Shown here: piece after piece, positions 19,061-31,503 of the stretch
Layout: the number at the start of each line of letters is the position of its first letter
Numbering within the stretch: position 1 is the first letter of the stretch
Origin: Chondrus crispus
Taxonomy: Eukaryota > Rhodophyta > Florideophyceae > Gigartinales > Gigartinaceae
Direction: 5' to 3'
Length of the DNA: 64,000 nucleotides
NCBI RefSeq assembly: GCF_000350225.1
Contig: NW_005178810.1
Coordinates: forward strand, 471,508 to 535,507
Notes under the pieces: generated by a model
Database searches by the model: none
Told to the model about the DNA's origin: nothing
Seen by the model: the letters and a program-made list of their open reading frames with translations, nothing else
Made by a program: the position numbers and the translations under genes

Positions 19061-22000
19061 TCGGGTAGTGCTGAGCAAGCCCCTGTCGAAGACCTTGAAT
19101 TATACCCAAGGTGCTGAAGACGCTCGTCGAGCATTGGCCTTACAACCCAGCGAACCGCGGTTACATTCTCGTAGACAAGCCCAACCCGCACTCGCCGAGC
19201 TCTCAAGTCTTCACAAGTCTCTACTACCATTTTCCTCCCGGGCTGGGCATCTTTCCTTACCACCCCCGTCGGAGTTGAGCTACCGTGGGCCGCAAGCCCA
19301 CACAAGGGGAAAGGGAGTCTCGAACGCTCCGTAGCGCGTGCCATCGGCAGTTGTTGTTGTTGCTGTTGTTTTTCGTCTTTTTGTTTGACCGTCGGACTGT
19401 GTTCGCGGCCTGCCAGGCACATTGCACTACAGGCGTCCTCGGTTCCTCCGTCGATGACGGCGTCCATCAGCCCCGGCGGCGGCGGCCTTGTGAGCGCCGG
19501 TGTCGCGGGGGTCCCTTCCGAAGGGGTCTCGTCGAGGAGGTTTTCATCTTTCCCGTTTATGGACCCCGGTCCCAGCGGGAGATCTTTCACGTTGCTACGC
19601 AGCGGGGGAGACCTGACGACCCGGTCGCGAGAGAGCCGGTCCTTCAGTCCCGTCCCCCGTAAGATGGTGACGGTGTGGTCGTCCACCTGTACGACAGGGA
19701 AGGGTCCCTCGGTCCGCGGTGCGAGCTTATTGTTAACCCGGTCCTTGTCCGTTTTCTCTTCGGACCGTAGCGCAGCCTCGCAGTTCACGAGTACTTGATC
19801 CCCCACCCGATAGTCCGGGGTGGGGTGGCGTATCCGATTATCGAAATCGTTCTTATACCGCTCCTGTCCGGCGAGCAAGTTGCGGCTGGCCGTCGACATC
19901 AGGCTGCGGAGCCACGCTAGGTGGCGGATCTTGAACTGCGCCCTTGAGGCGGATGGGTCCAACAGCGGCGTTTGTTGCAGGGATAACGGACTCGGGGTCC
20001 GGGATAATACCAGGTCGAACGGTCGCATACCGATCATCCTGTTCGCCGTGCAGTTATAGCCGTACGTCAGCGCGTCCGTGAACTGATCCCAGTCACGTTG
20101 ATTATCGGCGAGGTAATGCCGGAGGGTGGATACCAACGTCCGGTTGAATCTTTCCACCTGCCCATTCGTTTGGTGGTGATATGCCTTGGTAAACACGCTC
20201 TCAATTGAGAGTATCTTGCACACGGCGAAGAAAAACCTCGAGGTGAATTGTCCTCCGTTATCGGAGAGAAGTTTCACTGGGGCGCCGTATACGAACACCC
20301 AGTGAACGCTTGCGCAACCGTTTCAGCGATAATCCTCTTGAGCGGGACCGTCCTGGTCAGCTTGGAGTATCTGTCCGTCATCACCAAGAGGTAACGGTTT
20401 CCTCTTGGTGTACGGGGAAGCTCGCCGAGAATGTCGATAGCGATGTACTCCAGGGGCCCTGACGGAGGAAATGTCTTCAACTCAGAGTTGTGCTTCCGCA
20501 GTTTGATGCGTGCCTTCGCGCAGTCGGGACACACCCTTACGGTCGAGTAGGAGTCCACCGACATGCTCGGCCAATAAAACCGCTGTCTTAGCGTATAGAA
20601 CAATCGCCTGCCGCCCGGGTGGCCGGAGGTGGCGGGATAATGCGACAAGTACAGCAACCTTTCCCGGAGGGTTGTGGGTACTACGATCTGTTCCACACCG
20701 TCGAGGTGGGCTTTCCGGCAGACCGGCCCTTCCTGATTCACGAAGAATCGGGACCGGCGCAATTCAGCGAACCCCTCCCCCTTCTCAAGACGGGAAGTCA
20801 CCTCCTTACAAAATGGATCAGAGTGCTGTTCACGAGAGAAGTCTTCGTGGGTTATCGCGGCCATCAAGGCCGGAGGGTCCAGTGCGTAGCAGCCCGCGGA
20901 AATTTCGACGTCGGTGGTGTCGTAGGTCTCCTCTTGATGCTGAGGCTCATCGTCGAAATTCATGACGGTGTAGCAAGGAATTTCTTCGTCGATCGGGATA
21001 GTCGTGCCCCCCGTAGATGGGATACGACTCAGCGCATCGGCGAGGCAGTTCTTGATTCCCTTCACGTAAGTTACGTCGAAGTCATATTCGGCAAGGCGCA
21101 AGCGCCACCGGGCAAGTCGGCCACTCGCATCGCCGGGGTTCATCAGCCACCGCAGGGAGTGGTGGTCAGTGTTGACCGTGAACCGCTCCCTTTCCAGGTA
21201 CGGGCGGAGCGTCTGTACCGCCCATACGATGGCGAGGCATTCCTTCTCGGTTGTCGAGTAGTTGCATTCCGCTGACGAGAGCGTGCGTGACCAATACCCG
21301 ACAGGGTATCGGTGTCCATCCTCGTGGGTCTGCAGTAGTGTGCAGCCCAACTGAGCGTCTGACGCATCCGTGTCCAGTGAGTAGGGGCGCCCCAGTCTTG
21401 GGAGTTTTAATACTGGAGGCGACATTAAGCACTCCTTCAGTGTCTGGAAGGCCGTGGTCTGCTCTTCATCCAGATCGGGGAGGACATCCGGCTCTCCTTT
21501 TCGGAGCCTAGCCGTAAGGGACGCCGCTATCTTGGCGAAATGATCGACGAAACGTCGGTAGACATTGCACATTCCCAAGAACGAGCGCAGCTCGGTCTGG
21601 GTCCGTGGTTGAGTGGCTTCTGAGGGCGCTTTCACATTCTTCGGGTGGACCTCGAGCTCGCCCGGTCGAATGATATGAACCAGGTACTCGACAGAGTCCT
21701 GAAAAAACATGCACTTGTTAAGTTTAAGTGATAATCCCTCCTGCTGCAGAGCACGGAGTATTAAGTCCACATCCTTGAGGTGCGTGTCATAATCCTTGGA
21801 GAAGATTATGATATCATCCAGGTAGATGAGACAGCTCTTCCAGCGATAGCCTGAGAGGAGGATATCCAACATACGTTGAAAAGTGGCCGGGGCGTTCATC
21901 AACCCGAAGGGCATACCGTTGAATTGATACGTCCCGGCGTGGCACGTAAACGTGGTTTTCGGTCGATCCTCCTTGGCGACTGGAATTTGCCAGTAACCGG

Positions 22001-23331
22001 AGTTACAATCAAGGGTAGAAAAGACCTTGGCTTCCCCGAGTGTGTCCAGACACTTGTCCATGCGAGGGATGGGGTACGTATCCCGCACGGTCAACGCGTT
22101 CAGGCGTCTATAATCGATGCAGAAACGGAGGCTCCCATCTGACTTGGGGATGAGCACGACAAGGGACGCCCATTCGGACTTGGACCGGGAAATTACCCCG
22201 CCGGATAACATCTCGTCAACCGAGGCTTGTTCCGCCTCACTGGCGCGGGGACCAGCTCGATAGGGCTGACATCGAAACGGCTTGGCGCCGGGGGTGAGTT
22301 CGATGCGATGTTCTGTCGCTCGAGCTTCGCCCAAGTTTCTATCCCACATTCCAGCGTATGGCGCGAGCATGGTGCGGACCTGCCCTCGCACTTGCGCCGG
22401 CAGGTGGTCGAGGGGAACCGCCTCCTGCCGAGGAGATGGCTCCGCCTGGGGGAGGGCTGCGCGAGGGGGCCTCTCGCCCTGTAGAGGGGGGCTCCCCTCG
22501 GAGAATTCCGCGGCTAGGACCGCGTCCAACGGCATCGCCGTGCGCACCATCGCCCGCGGATGGGGAATGAGGAAGCCAACGACCTGGTTCTTCGACAACC
22601 TCTTGTCGGCGGTCGAGAAGTTCGCCATGAGGACCTTGAACTCTTGCAACGGGGTGATGTGCACCACCCCGTTGGAGAGGGAGATCCGATGCTTCGCATA
22701 TAACTGCGGGTTCGCCTCGAGGACCGAGAGTCCGGCCCGTCCACTTGTGACGTATACCCAGGTCTGGGTGCCTGCCGGGATCTTCAGGGCGCGACACCTT
22801 GAGCCTTGGGGAAGTCCGCCCAGCTTCGGGGGCATACTCTTGCTCCGACGGGAGGGGAGGGGCGTTCGCGGCCCGAGACGCCGGCTTCCGGACGATGGGT
22901 ATCTTAGTACCATCGTCCAGTTCCACCTCCTTCCGCCGTAGGTAGATGGCTTCGACGAACTTGTCGTTAAAGTCGCACCCCAGTATCACGGGGGCGGCTA
23001 ATCGTTCACAGATGATGAAGGTACACCTCATGGTGCGGTCACCTAACCGCACCACGAGGGGGATTTGGCCGCTCGTACGCAATGGTCTCCCATTGGCGTC
23101 CGCAATCGTCGGGATTTCACCCGGAATAATCAGCGCTTCCCATCCGGAGGGAAGCGTGTCGGCCCGTACGAAATTGGAGCCAGCTCCTGTGTCCAGTATT
23201 GTGAGCTGGCGCACCAATATCGACGGGGATAATCCAAGGTCTGCGTAGACCTTGTAATTCCGCCGAGACAGCGCGAGCACTGTCTCGGGATGGCTAACAC
23301 CCCTTGCAAGCGGGGGGTGTTTCTCCGCCAT
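18973..23331 (-). pseudogene. pol: Pol of element 2, two frameshifts
   Basis: The first frame (from 23331) holds the protease with a normal DTGAGSNFV motif near 23180. The frame shifts near 22830 into the long ORF down to 20274, which holds RT (YLDD near 21825), RNase H (DTDASDAQ, TDHHSLRW) and the integrase zinc finger and first catalytic D (AIDILGEL). It shifts back near 20300 within the integrase core, where SDNGGQF and the NGQVERFNRT block with the catalytic E lie in the frame 20298-18973. The C-terminal extension has a GPF-like module (about 19700) and a run of six glutamines near 19345. The motifs are well kept, so inactivation is not ancient. Confidence 0.9.
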
Positions 23332-23512
23332 GGTCGGCGTAAGGTACCGAGCCGTTCGGGGTCCGGGTTTCCCTGGGACGGCCCAGTGTGTTTGCGGCCG
23401 AGTATCCCGTACCGCTTCTCCGTCTCGGGAGGTGAGGACGGTTCCGTCACCTTGGGGGAGTGATCCGGGGATGTGTCCGTGTCCACCTCAGCTGCTGCAG
23501 GCTGAAGTTCTC

Positions 23513-25736
23513 CTAGTTTTTGGGAGGCGGAGAAGCTTCCCTGGGGGGCGGGAAGGCCCTCGTCCCGGTACCCGCATGCGGCGGCGGGCCGGCGACGGCT
23601 TCCGGGTTCATTACCCGGTTCGCCTCGTAACTGAGAAGGGCGACGGCTCGGAGGTACGCCTCCGGAGGCACTCGGCTCTTTTGGGTCGCGGTCAACCTCT
23701 CGTACTGGTGGGGTACGAGGGATACATCCTTCACCTTCATATCGCAGTCGGGGGAAATGTGGTCCACGACCCGATAACAGGTGAAGCAGATGATCTGCGG
23801 GGACGGATGTCCTCGCAAGGTCCTTCTGGTAATTACGGGACGTTTTCCCTGGTGGAAGTCCGCGAAAGCCCTCGGCGGGCTCTCGAGCGGGTTGATACCG
23901 CTTGCGTCGGTCGCTGTAAAACAGCGAATCTTCGTCGTTGAAGGAGTATTCTTCCGTCGGGAGGGAAGGAGCCTCCCCGGCGAGGTCGCCTTCGGTCGCG
24001 AAGTAGTTCTCGGCTCCCCGGGCCGTCTGAAAACTGGGAGGGGGCCCGATCGACGTCGACGGGGCGCTATCCAGGGCAGCGAGAACCTGCTTGACCGGGC
24101 GGGGCTTCCCGAACTCCACGCGGCGCCCAGAGCCGTGCTGGGCCCGGAAGGCGTCGCCGTGCGAACGCACGTGGGCGATGATATCCTCGAACGAGGATCG
24201 CGGTCGATCCTCGCGGGCTTGTAACACCAGCGGCTTGATCGCGGGGGTGAGCCCCTCTATGAAGAGGGTCGTCCTCTCGTATGCTGAGTGCACGTCCCCG
24301 CACCTTCCCAGGGCGGTGGACATTCGAGTAGCGTACTCGGTTTCCAATTCGCCCGGCTTCTGGCGTAGCTCCCTCAATGCCGTGAGAGCCCGCTCGATCT
24401 CGAGGTTCATCGCATACGTGCGTAACAGCCAATTGACGGCGACGGCCCAGCTCGCGATCCCCTGGGATTTGCGGAGTAGTCCCCGCTGGGACTCATACGC
24501 TTCCTTAGCGGGTGGGGCCAGCAGATGGGGTAGCGCCATCAGGTCCATCGCTTCGGTCATATTGGCGTTGTCAAAATTTTCCTTGCAGCGAGCCAGGTAA
24601 CTGATGACCCTGATGGGATCTACCCCGCTGAATTTGTACTCCCCCATGACCACGAGAAGGTACTGCACCCTCTTACGGGTGGTAGCGTATACCCGGTCGT
24701 CCATGGTTGGGTCGGTATCCACGAGGCGGTAGGCTCGGTAGTTGTACACACCTCTGAACCGGTGGTTCGTCGGCTTCCAGACAGACACATTTTTCTGTTT
24801 GGGGCCGAACGTCGGCGTTGGGGCGGTAAGTGACTCTGAATCGGAATCTGTCTCCGAGTCAGAGGAGGATGACGAGGACGGGCTCGAGTGCCCGTCCGGA
24901 GGGTAACCATCCTTTCGTCCTTTGCGACGGTTCGCCTTCCGCCCTTTCCGACTGGGTTTGGACTTTTTTCGTCGTCCACTCCCCTCGTCGTCTGAGCTTC
25001 CCCCTTGATCGGGGTTCCGTCCCCGTAAATTCTGGGAAGGCAAATCACCTTCGAGGTGGATTGGTCCGGCGGAGGCTCCCTCGCGGGAGGCTCCAGCCGC
25101 GGTTCGCGACGCCTGCGGATTGGCGGAGAATCGGGGAGCGGTCTCCATGGAGGGGACCGGTATCCCCGCGGCTTGCAGCGCCGGCATTGTCACGTTGGAA
25201 AAGAGCAGGCTCTTATTCAACGGGGGCAACCCCTCAGCGGGAGGGAGAGTAGCTACTCCGACTGTAGTCGGAGGGATCCCAGCAGCGGTGGCTGGAGTTT
25301 GCGTCACCGATCCGCCTTGCGGGCCAGGAGACGGATCGGGGCGGTGCGTCTTCAGGATGGTAATTTCTCGACGGAGGGCCTTGCGTTCTTCCGTCGTGGC
25401 GGTCTCCTCCTGCTTACGCAGGATGTTAGCCTCCTTGGCGCTGGCAGCTATGTCCGCCTGCCAGGCCTTGGTGAGTACGCCTTCCAGGGCGGTTAGGTGA
25501 TCGCGCTCTCGCGCGGCTTGTACCTCGGCTTGGGCTGCGATAGTTTCCTCAATAAAAGTCTTGAGGTTTTCTCGCAGCGCCGACGGTTGCGCTGCGAGCT
25601 TCTCCGCTACAGTATTGCGCGTGAATCTTTCGGCTTCTCGGAGAGTCTCGCGACAACTCCGAGTGATCCACGCCGCAACTGGCGGAGCCACGTCTCGAGG
25701 ACGGGTCTCACGGGACGAATCGGACCCGGATACCAT
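23513..25736 (-). pseudogene. gag: Gag of element 2, one frameshift
   Basis: The ORF starts at ATG 25736. It has an N-terminal helical region rich in E/A/R, a S/D-rich acidic block followed by KKSKPSRKGRK-type basic residues near 24900-24980, and a gag-like helical domain (about 24100-24700, WLLRTYAMN, FIEGLTP). The zinc knuckle CFTCYRVVDHISPDC lies in another frame (23818-23513), so a frameshift occurs near 23820. The original frame runs on to 23130 only as out-of-frame reading over pol. The knuckle spacing is CX2CX5HX4C, one residue longer than usual. Confidence 0.8.
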
Positions 25737-25820
25737 AGCCTTGAGCTTGTCGAAACCTGTTGAAACAGAGATAGAACACCTAGGACCAAAATCGGTAAGG
25801 GATAAGGGACACTCCGTAGA

Positions 25821-25839
25821 CTTCTAGGTCGGGAGACCA
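25821..25839 (-). other. Primer binding site of element 2
   Basis: TGGTCTCCCGACCTAGAAG on minus, three bases from the LTR end, is identical to the PBS of element 1 although the LTRs differ. Confidence 0.8.
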
Positions 25840-25842
25840 AAA

Positions 25843-26473
25843 TGTCGTGCACTGAGGGCGAAGGGTGGGATCCCCCTGTGGCAGAGCGCGCGCGTTCGGG
25901 GGGCGCGTGTAGGGGATTATCGGGAAACCACCCGTAAGGAACCGGTACGGGGCCGGGCGCGAAGCGCAGTAGGGAAAGTGAGGGAAAAAAGTGGGAAAAC
26001 AGAGCCCAGGAGGGGCGGAGCGGTAGGGACAGCTGTCGCGCGGAGAGCCGGGCGTGGCGGGACGGCGCGCGCGGTAGAGACAGGAGAGAATGGGGACGTA
26101 GATGGCTCGCAAGGTACCGTCGTGGGACGGGGACCGACGCGAGGCTACGACTCCGTTCCAGAAACCCGAGTTGTAGACCCAAAGCTTCGTGAGGATTTAC
26201 TTAGGGTCGGACGTCGGCTATATACTAGCCGACGTCGGAGCTATAATTAATTAAACTAAAAGATACTAAATTAAAACGACGGCGGCGACGGCCGGAGAAA
26301 CTCCTCTTGGGGAGGTATGACAACCATTGCACTTGGGGAATGGCACCTGGACACAGGGGCCGTGACGCCCGGTTACTCGTGTCGTGAGGTACACCTGTGT
26401 CCCGGAGAAGGAGTCGTGCTGGCCGGGGACAGGTGTCCCCGGGGAAAAAGGAAAGGTGGGTCAGTGCACTACA
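25843..26473 (-). repeat. 5' LTR of element 2 (about 631 bp)
   Basis: On plus it starts TGTCGTGCA, right beside the PBS, and I end it at GTGCACTACA (26473). The ends are inverted repeats with one mismatch (TGTCGTGCA against TGTAGTGCA). A minus-strand TATA-like CTAGTATATAG lies near 26216-26227 beside an AT-rich stretch, followed by a pyrimidine-rich leader. The right boundary rests on the terminal match and on the similar end of the block at 57046. Confidence 0.65.
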
Positions 26474-29169
26474 GTGGGCGAAAATGGGAACTCGGCGACG
26501 GTAGTTGTCACAAGCAACAGACTGATCGTCGTCACATAGCTCGTCGAGCAAATGTATCCTCCATAGCAGTGTTCTCCGCGAGGCGACCCTTCGGGGCTCC
26601 CGTATAAGAGGAGGGAGGCCGTGAGTACCTCCATCTCCTCGTGCACAAATAAGCCATATCCCTTCTCCCGCCTCTCTTTTTCTTCTTTTCTTTCTGTACC
26701 TTGCGGTCATGAATAGGAATTTTCGCGAATGTGAATGGTCGCCGATTTGGGGTTGGTCATCAGTGACAACGGGGTCGCTTTGTGTCGTGCTGGGAGACTC
26801 CCATAATTGCCGTACGAGTCACTTAGATGTGATTTTCGGGACGTTCTCCCTCGATCTAGTACACGGAAAATTTTAACTTCGTGACACTCAGTTGGTCAGG
26901 ACTTCATGTTTGATGACGACTCCCCAATTTCGCCCTTTTTCCAAGCCGTTGGCCCTAAATGTTGTTAGAAATTCCCGTCGGTAGTAAAACGGAGCAGCCA
27001 TCAGTAGAACGGCTTCGTGGGAGTGGATTCTCATTACGAGCATGACCTCGGTTTCCGAATAAACTTCGGTCCTTCGGACTCTTCGCCCTCCACTTGTAAA
27101 GTACTGTCCTCCTGGCCGGGCGACGGAACTTCGTGGCGTAACGCCCTTGTGCAATGAAAAGCAGAACAACTCGTTCTTCTTCTCGGTGTGACACACCGCA
27201 TGGTTGCTTGATGGTGATTGTCGGTTCGCCGCTCTGAATTGTTCTTGGGGCCTCGATCGGTTGGCGTCGCCACTCTTGTTTGTCGCCGTTCGCGACGCGG
27301 GGTTCGCGCTTTGTGCGTCAAAGAAAACAAACATAAAAAAAAATAACAAAGACACAAACGGAAACATAGGAAAGATATTGGGGGGGTTATGGCGGCAGGC
27401 AGGTAAGTAAGTCACTCGTGGTGTGGCGTCGATGCGGGAGCGACAAAGCTCCTCCGTAATGATGATGGTTCCCGCCGCGTTGTGTAGCCGTGTACTTGTA
27501 CGTGGTGTCGGCGGGTCAGGGCAGCAGTGGTCCGTGTGGACCCATCTTCTCGCTCGTCGAGCGGGGTTTAGGCGTTGCGAACGAACTGGGCAAGTGCTCT
27601 CATGTGCGATCGATCGCGACTTCGCCGGTGGCGAGCCCCAAGCACTTGTGCGGTCGGCGGTGGGGGTTGACAACAACGTTTCGTACAAGTGCGGGCTTTT
27701 TCCTTAATTGCACTTAATTTTTCGACGTATGGCCGGAGTTCAGTCTGCGACTCGTGCTGATCATTTGACAGCTTACCAGCAGCAAGCCCCAATTTCTTTT
27801 GATAAAATCACGCCCCATGAGGGCGGATCATCGATCTAGGCGTCACATCACGTGCACGCGGCGGCCGCGTGTGATCGTATCCAAGGAGGTAAATTACCTC
27901 GGCCTGAGACTACAGTACATCTTCCCTTCCACGGTCTGGCCGCGCGGGCCATTTCATTGATGGGCGGGGGTCCCAGGCAAAATCGCTTGAGTCTTTCGTT
28001 TCCCTTCTCCTCACTCCGAGGGGTCTCGTTTCCGGCGACTGTCCTTACTCTCTCTCCGCGACGCTGTTCACCGCATCACTTCCAACTCGAGAACCTCCTG
28101 ATGGGGACTATCCCCAATGCAATTCCAACATTTCACTCGCGGTCTTATCACGTCCCGCATCATTTACTTCCTCTCGATCGGCCTCCCTCGCATGCGCCTC
28201 TACATCAACTGCCTCTCTTCCCCTCCTTCTCTCTCGACTCAAGGGTAACCCGCTCGTCAGCCTGACACAGCCCGCTATCCCTTAGAGAATACTGTAGTCT
28301 GTTCCTCCTTTCCCTGGACGGTGACACGACACACACACGACTACAGAATTACGCTTTTCCTTCACTTGCACCCTTCCAACTGCGTTCCGCGTTCTCTTGC
28401 CTTCCGCCGTCTGGTTTCTACCAGACACTTACTCAATTAGGCACAGTCCGTCGTGCTCAGTCATTCGTAGAATACACTTCTTCCTCAGCTCGAGACACAG
28501 CGTACTAAATTGCTTACGATCGATGCCTCGCACGGGACTGGGTACGCTCGTCCGAGGGTCGCTGACCGATATGTGTTGTAGGGCTCATTCGCCTTGGTCC
28601 GCGGTGCGGGTTCTTACTCCCTGCGTCATGTCAAGAGACAACCGAAAACACACAGAAAGAAAGAAACAAAACAAAACAGAATTGAACAAAATAAAAACAA
28701 AAGTAGTGGGTTACTGTGGTCAGTGGGTAAATAAATCCTCGATGAGGACGATGGTCATGTAAAAGTACGTGGTACAAAACAAGCACGTGTCTTGCTCGGT
28801 CTTCAATCTTAGCAGATCGACGGCGAACGTCCGCTGTGTGTGCCGTCGGCTGCGGGCGACAGCAACCAAGAAATAATTATTTTGGATTGAATTACTCTCC
28901 GAGGACGGGACACTGATCCCGATTGTCGTTTCACGTGCATCCGTCGATGACGGGGTTGTGTCTTCCGGTAGGCTCAATGCCTCGTCCGGGGGCACAGTAT
29001 CACTTCAATTCCCTAGAACGCCTCGCTCATCAGTCCCTTCTTGTAAAGGCGTTCCAGACGGAAAACTGCCTTACTCCTCTCGCTCCGACTTTCCTTGCTT
29101 GCGGACCCCTTTGTTTCCAATTTCTGACTCGTCCGTGCTCCATAACCTGCTGATTCTATTGACGATGAC
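26474..29169. other. No supported gene
   Basis: The longest ORF (26888-27688, minus) has no domain and contains only a chance hydrophobic run. Other ORFs are short and low-complexity. An A/C-rich purine run occurs near 28650-28700. The part near 27900-29170 lies downstream of the chromodomain relic and may hold its eroded 3' end and LTR, but I could not find repeats to prove it. Confidence 0.4.
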
Positions 29170-29840
29170 TATCCTGCTTGCGCGTGTGCGACTTGCGGCG
29201 GCAAGGGTAACTTCTTCCTTCGGAAATACGTGACGGCCGCACTGCGTGGTAATTGCTCAATGGGCTCCCACGTCGCGTCCTCGGGCGTATAACCGTACCA
29301 TTCCACCTTGAGAATCAAATTACCATTTTAATAATCGTGGTCGACGACCCGGTCGATTACGTATTCCGTGTTTTCCGTTTCCTCTCCTTTCTCTGAACTG
29401 TTTCCTTCCCCATTCTGAAGATCTTCAAACTCATCCTCTTCTCTAGACTTTCCGAACTCGCGTAGGTCTGGAGGTGTCTCCGCTGTCGGCGTTTGACGAA
29501 TTAAATTATCCTGGTCCCCTGACGTAGGCGCACGGGTGTGATGACGTTCCTTGTCCTCCATTACCTCTCCTTCGTTTAACTCTGGCTCTCCCAGGAACTG
29601 TAGCGCTTGACGTAGGCCAGTTATCGGCGCATAGTCCATCGGGCTTGGGGCTAACCCCATCCTATCTCGCGATACGCGTTCCTCCTGATCGCCAATGGCA
29701 ATGACTACCGTATGTTGATCCGATCTTCTGACGTGATAAGGTCCTGTGGTGACTTGTGCCAGCTTGTGTTTCGGTTCGCTAGCCGTGCCCTGCTCCTTCC
29801 GGAGGAGGGCGTAGTTGAACAGTACTAGAGGGAGGGCGCG
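29170..29840 (-). pseudogene. Relic of a gypsy integrase C-terminus with chromodomain
   Basis: Reading minus, the segment HKLAQVTTGPYHVRR is a GPY/F-type module and is followed by EERVSRDRMGLAPSPMD, which parallels element 1 (SNKLASPAVGPYRV.. ERVSADRCVYAPSPID). Further on come EYVIDRVVDHDY, an in-frame stop (29328-29330), then in the same frame ILKVEWYGYTPEDATWEPIE, a clear chromodomain. Only this fragment of the element is recognisable. The upstream part of the ORF (29840-29981) does not look like integrase. Confidence 0.75.
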
Positions 29841-30579
29841 CGGCGAACAGGATCGGAGGGCACGGACTGCAGAGGAGAGACATGCAGCCGGGAGGGACTC
29901 ACGGCGAGGGGTGGGCGTCTTGATGAACGATCGCCTCTCCGAGGACGATTTGTGGCGTCTCGCCGCTGTACGCGCGGGCATGCAGCGATAGAGTTACAAA
30001 TATGCGTTGGGGTTGACGCGAATGGAATCCACGCGAATAGATTGACGATTCGCCACAAAAATCTATTCGTGCAACCGGCGAATAGTCAGCGTACACGTTT
30101 CATTTGTATCGGGCAATAGAATCGACCCGGTGGGGTTGCTCTAAAGTGGCGAGATGAGGCCCTTCACGGCGGATACGCTCATCGCCAGCTCGGCGGTTCT
30201 CAACTGAAGCTGGTCCCGACTAACCAACTGATCTAATTACTCCGTGCGCCTCGCCTCTCACACATGAACGCATCTCGCCGCTTTCTACCGCCACAGATTC
30301 GGGCAGCTGTCGCATTTGTTTCAAGGCGTGCGCGGAGCACGAGCGAAATTTGAGTCGCAAATTCAAAGCAGACCGACAGACGTTGCCACGAAATTTGACG
30401 GGCACCATTGATGAACAATGAGCAATCATTGACCAGATGTACGCTTCTTCGCCTTGGCCTGATATGAAGCGTCTCCATTATATGCCAGCGACTCTGTCTA
30501 GACGTCCACACACCTGATCGTATCTGCACTCGGCGTACTTCCAGCATACCCCCTTTTACACAAACCACCCCAACCGAAC
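29841..30579. other. Gene-free stretch with a tRNA-like A box
   Basis: No ORF is convincing. On minus, TAGATCAGTTGGTTAG (30220-30235) matches a pol III A box or tRNA D-arm, and GGGTCGATTC (30119-30128) resembles a B box about 95 bases downstream. The spacing is long for a tRNA and no acceptor stem pairs. I treat it as a possible SINE or tRNA-derived relic only. Confidence 0.25.
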
Positions 30580-31323
30580 ATGGCGGTCAGCCCACAATTG
30601 ATGCTCGCAGTACGAGTTTTCCTGATTTTCTTCCTGTCGACACTCGCGCGTGCAAATGACGTCCAGCTCGCCGCCCACACCTCCGTCATTGCTGACATCT
30701 GCGTCTCGCTGCACCGCCGGTGCATCCAGCCACCGACCGTAATTGGCTGCGAGGACGTCTGCCGGACACACACAGTTGACACAAATCTCGTTCTGCTGCC
30801 TGCACAAAGCTCGCCCTGCGCCGCTGGTGCGCCGCCTAAGAACGGCTCTTCGTGTGCTTCATGTCGTCATGCGGATGACTGGCGGCAGGTTAGCTTTCAT
30901 GGACGGTGTGGTGCGGCGATTTTGTCCTACTTCCTGTCGCAGACTTCGCCGGATTTCATGGAGGGGCTTAGGGGGCTTCCCGGGAAAGTATGTGAGGACA
31001 GGCACGATGGCAACGTATTCTCGCAAGCGGTTGTCGGTGAAGTGGGGCGCATCTTTTGCGCTTCGGGATCAGTACCGATCCCTTTAATCAGGAAGGAGCA
31101 GTCGGTATCAGACTCTCCGGCGGTATCTGTGCGACGGCCGCATGGGTCAAGGCCTGTGAAGATGTGCGGGCGGACGTTGCGTCATTGCTTGAAAGGTGCA
31201 GGGGCACGAAGAAGACTCTCGCGTGTTCGGGGGTGTTGCAGGGGTCTCTGCAGGTGTCTGAAGAAAAGGAAACAGACGTGCCTGCCGGTGTGCATGCGGA
31301 AGATGTTCCGACCTGGAGAGTAA
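30580..31323 (+). CDS. Possible secreted cysteine-rich protein
   Basis: An ATG-initiated ORF of 247 aa begins with a plausible signal peptide (LAVRVFLIFFLSTLARA). The mature part has many cysteines up to about residue 160. After about nucleotide 31050 the overlapping frame ending at 31346 looks more protein-like (GGICATAAWVKACEDVRADV), so the gene may have a frameshift there. It stops 16 bp before the piggyBac end. The family is unknown and it may be a decayed gene. Confidence 0.35.
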   Translation: MAVSPQLMLAVRVFLIFFLSTLARANDVQLAAHTSVIADICVSLHRRCIQPPTVIGCEDVCRTHTVDTNLVLLPAQSSPCAAGAPPKNGSSCASCRHADDWRQVSFHGRCGAAILSYFLSQTSPDFMEGLRGLPGKVCEDRHDGNVFSQAVVGEVGRIFCASGSVPIPLIRKEQSVSDSPAVSVRRPHGSRPVKMCGRTLRHCLKGAGARRRLSRVRGCCRGLCRCLKKRKQTCLPVCMRKMFRPGE

Positions 31324-31339
31324 TACAGAGTGAGTCTAG

Positions 31340-31385
31340 TGTCTAGACGACCGGCAATTTGCCTCATATGAGGTCAAATGCTCTA
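31340..31385 (+). repeat. Left terminal inverted repeat of the piggyBac-like element
   Basis: TGTCTAGACGACCGGCAATT is followed by TGCCTCATATGAGGTCAAATG. It pairs with 34125-34172, with mismatches in the part between the tip and the palindrome. Confidence 0.8.
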
Positions 31386-31503
31386 CAGTAAAATTTAAAC
31401 AAAATTTAAGATTTTCGCAAGTATAGAACAAAAGGAGCACAATTTTTACGAAGTAGAACTTTGAACGACTATAAAGACAACTATAAACGACTAGTTAGTA
31501 ACT

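Larger units (their letters stand above)
18973..26473 (-). mobile_element. Decayed Ty3/gypsy element (element 2) with 5' LTR only
   Basis: The order on minus is LTR 25843-26473, PBS, gag, pol. Gag and pol carry frameshifts. No matching left LTR was found: the sequence left of pol lacks the TGTCGTGCACTG start of the right LTR. The 3' end is therefore lost or replaced. The element uses the same PBS as element 1 but its proteins are clearly diverged, and no chromodomain is seen at its C-terminus. Confidence 0.85.

Noticed and set aside
19418-19430. TTGCACTACA as the end of a left LTR of element 2
   Set aside because: The preceding 600 bp show no similarity to the LTR at 25843-26473 and overlap the pol reading frame.
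23130-23512. C-terminal part of the long element 2 gag ORF
   Set aside because: It reads out of frame over the protease; the zinc knuckle lies in another frame, so the true gag ends at 23513.
26888-27688. 266-aa minus-strand ORF
   Set aside because: No domain, irregular composition and only one chance hydrophobic run; no supporting context.
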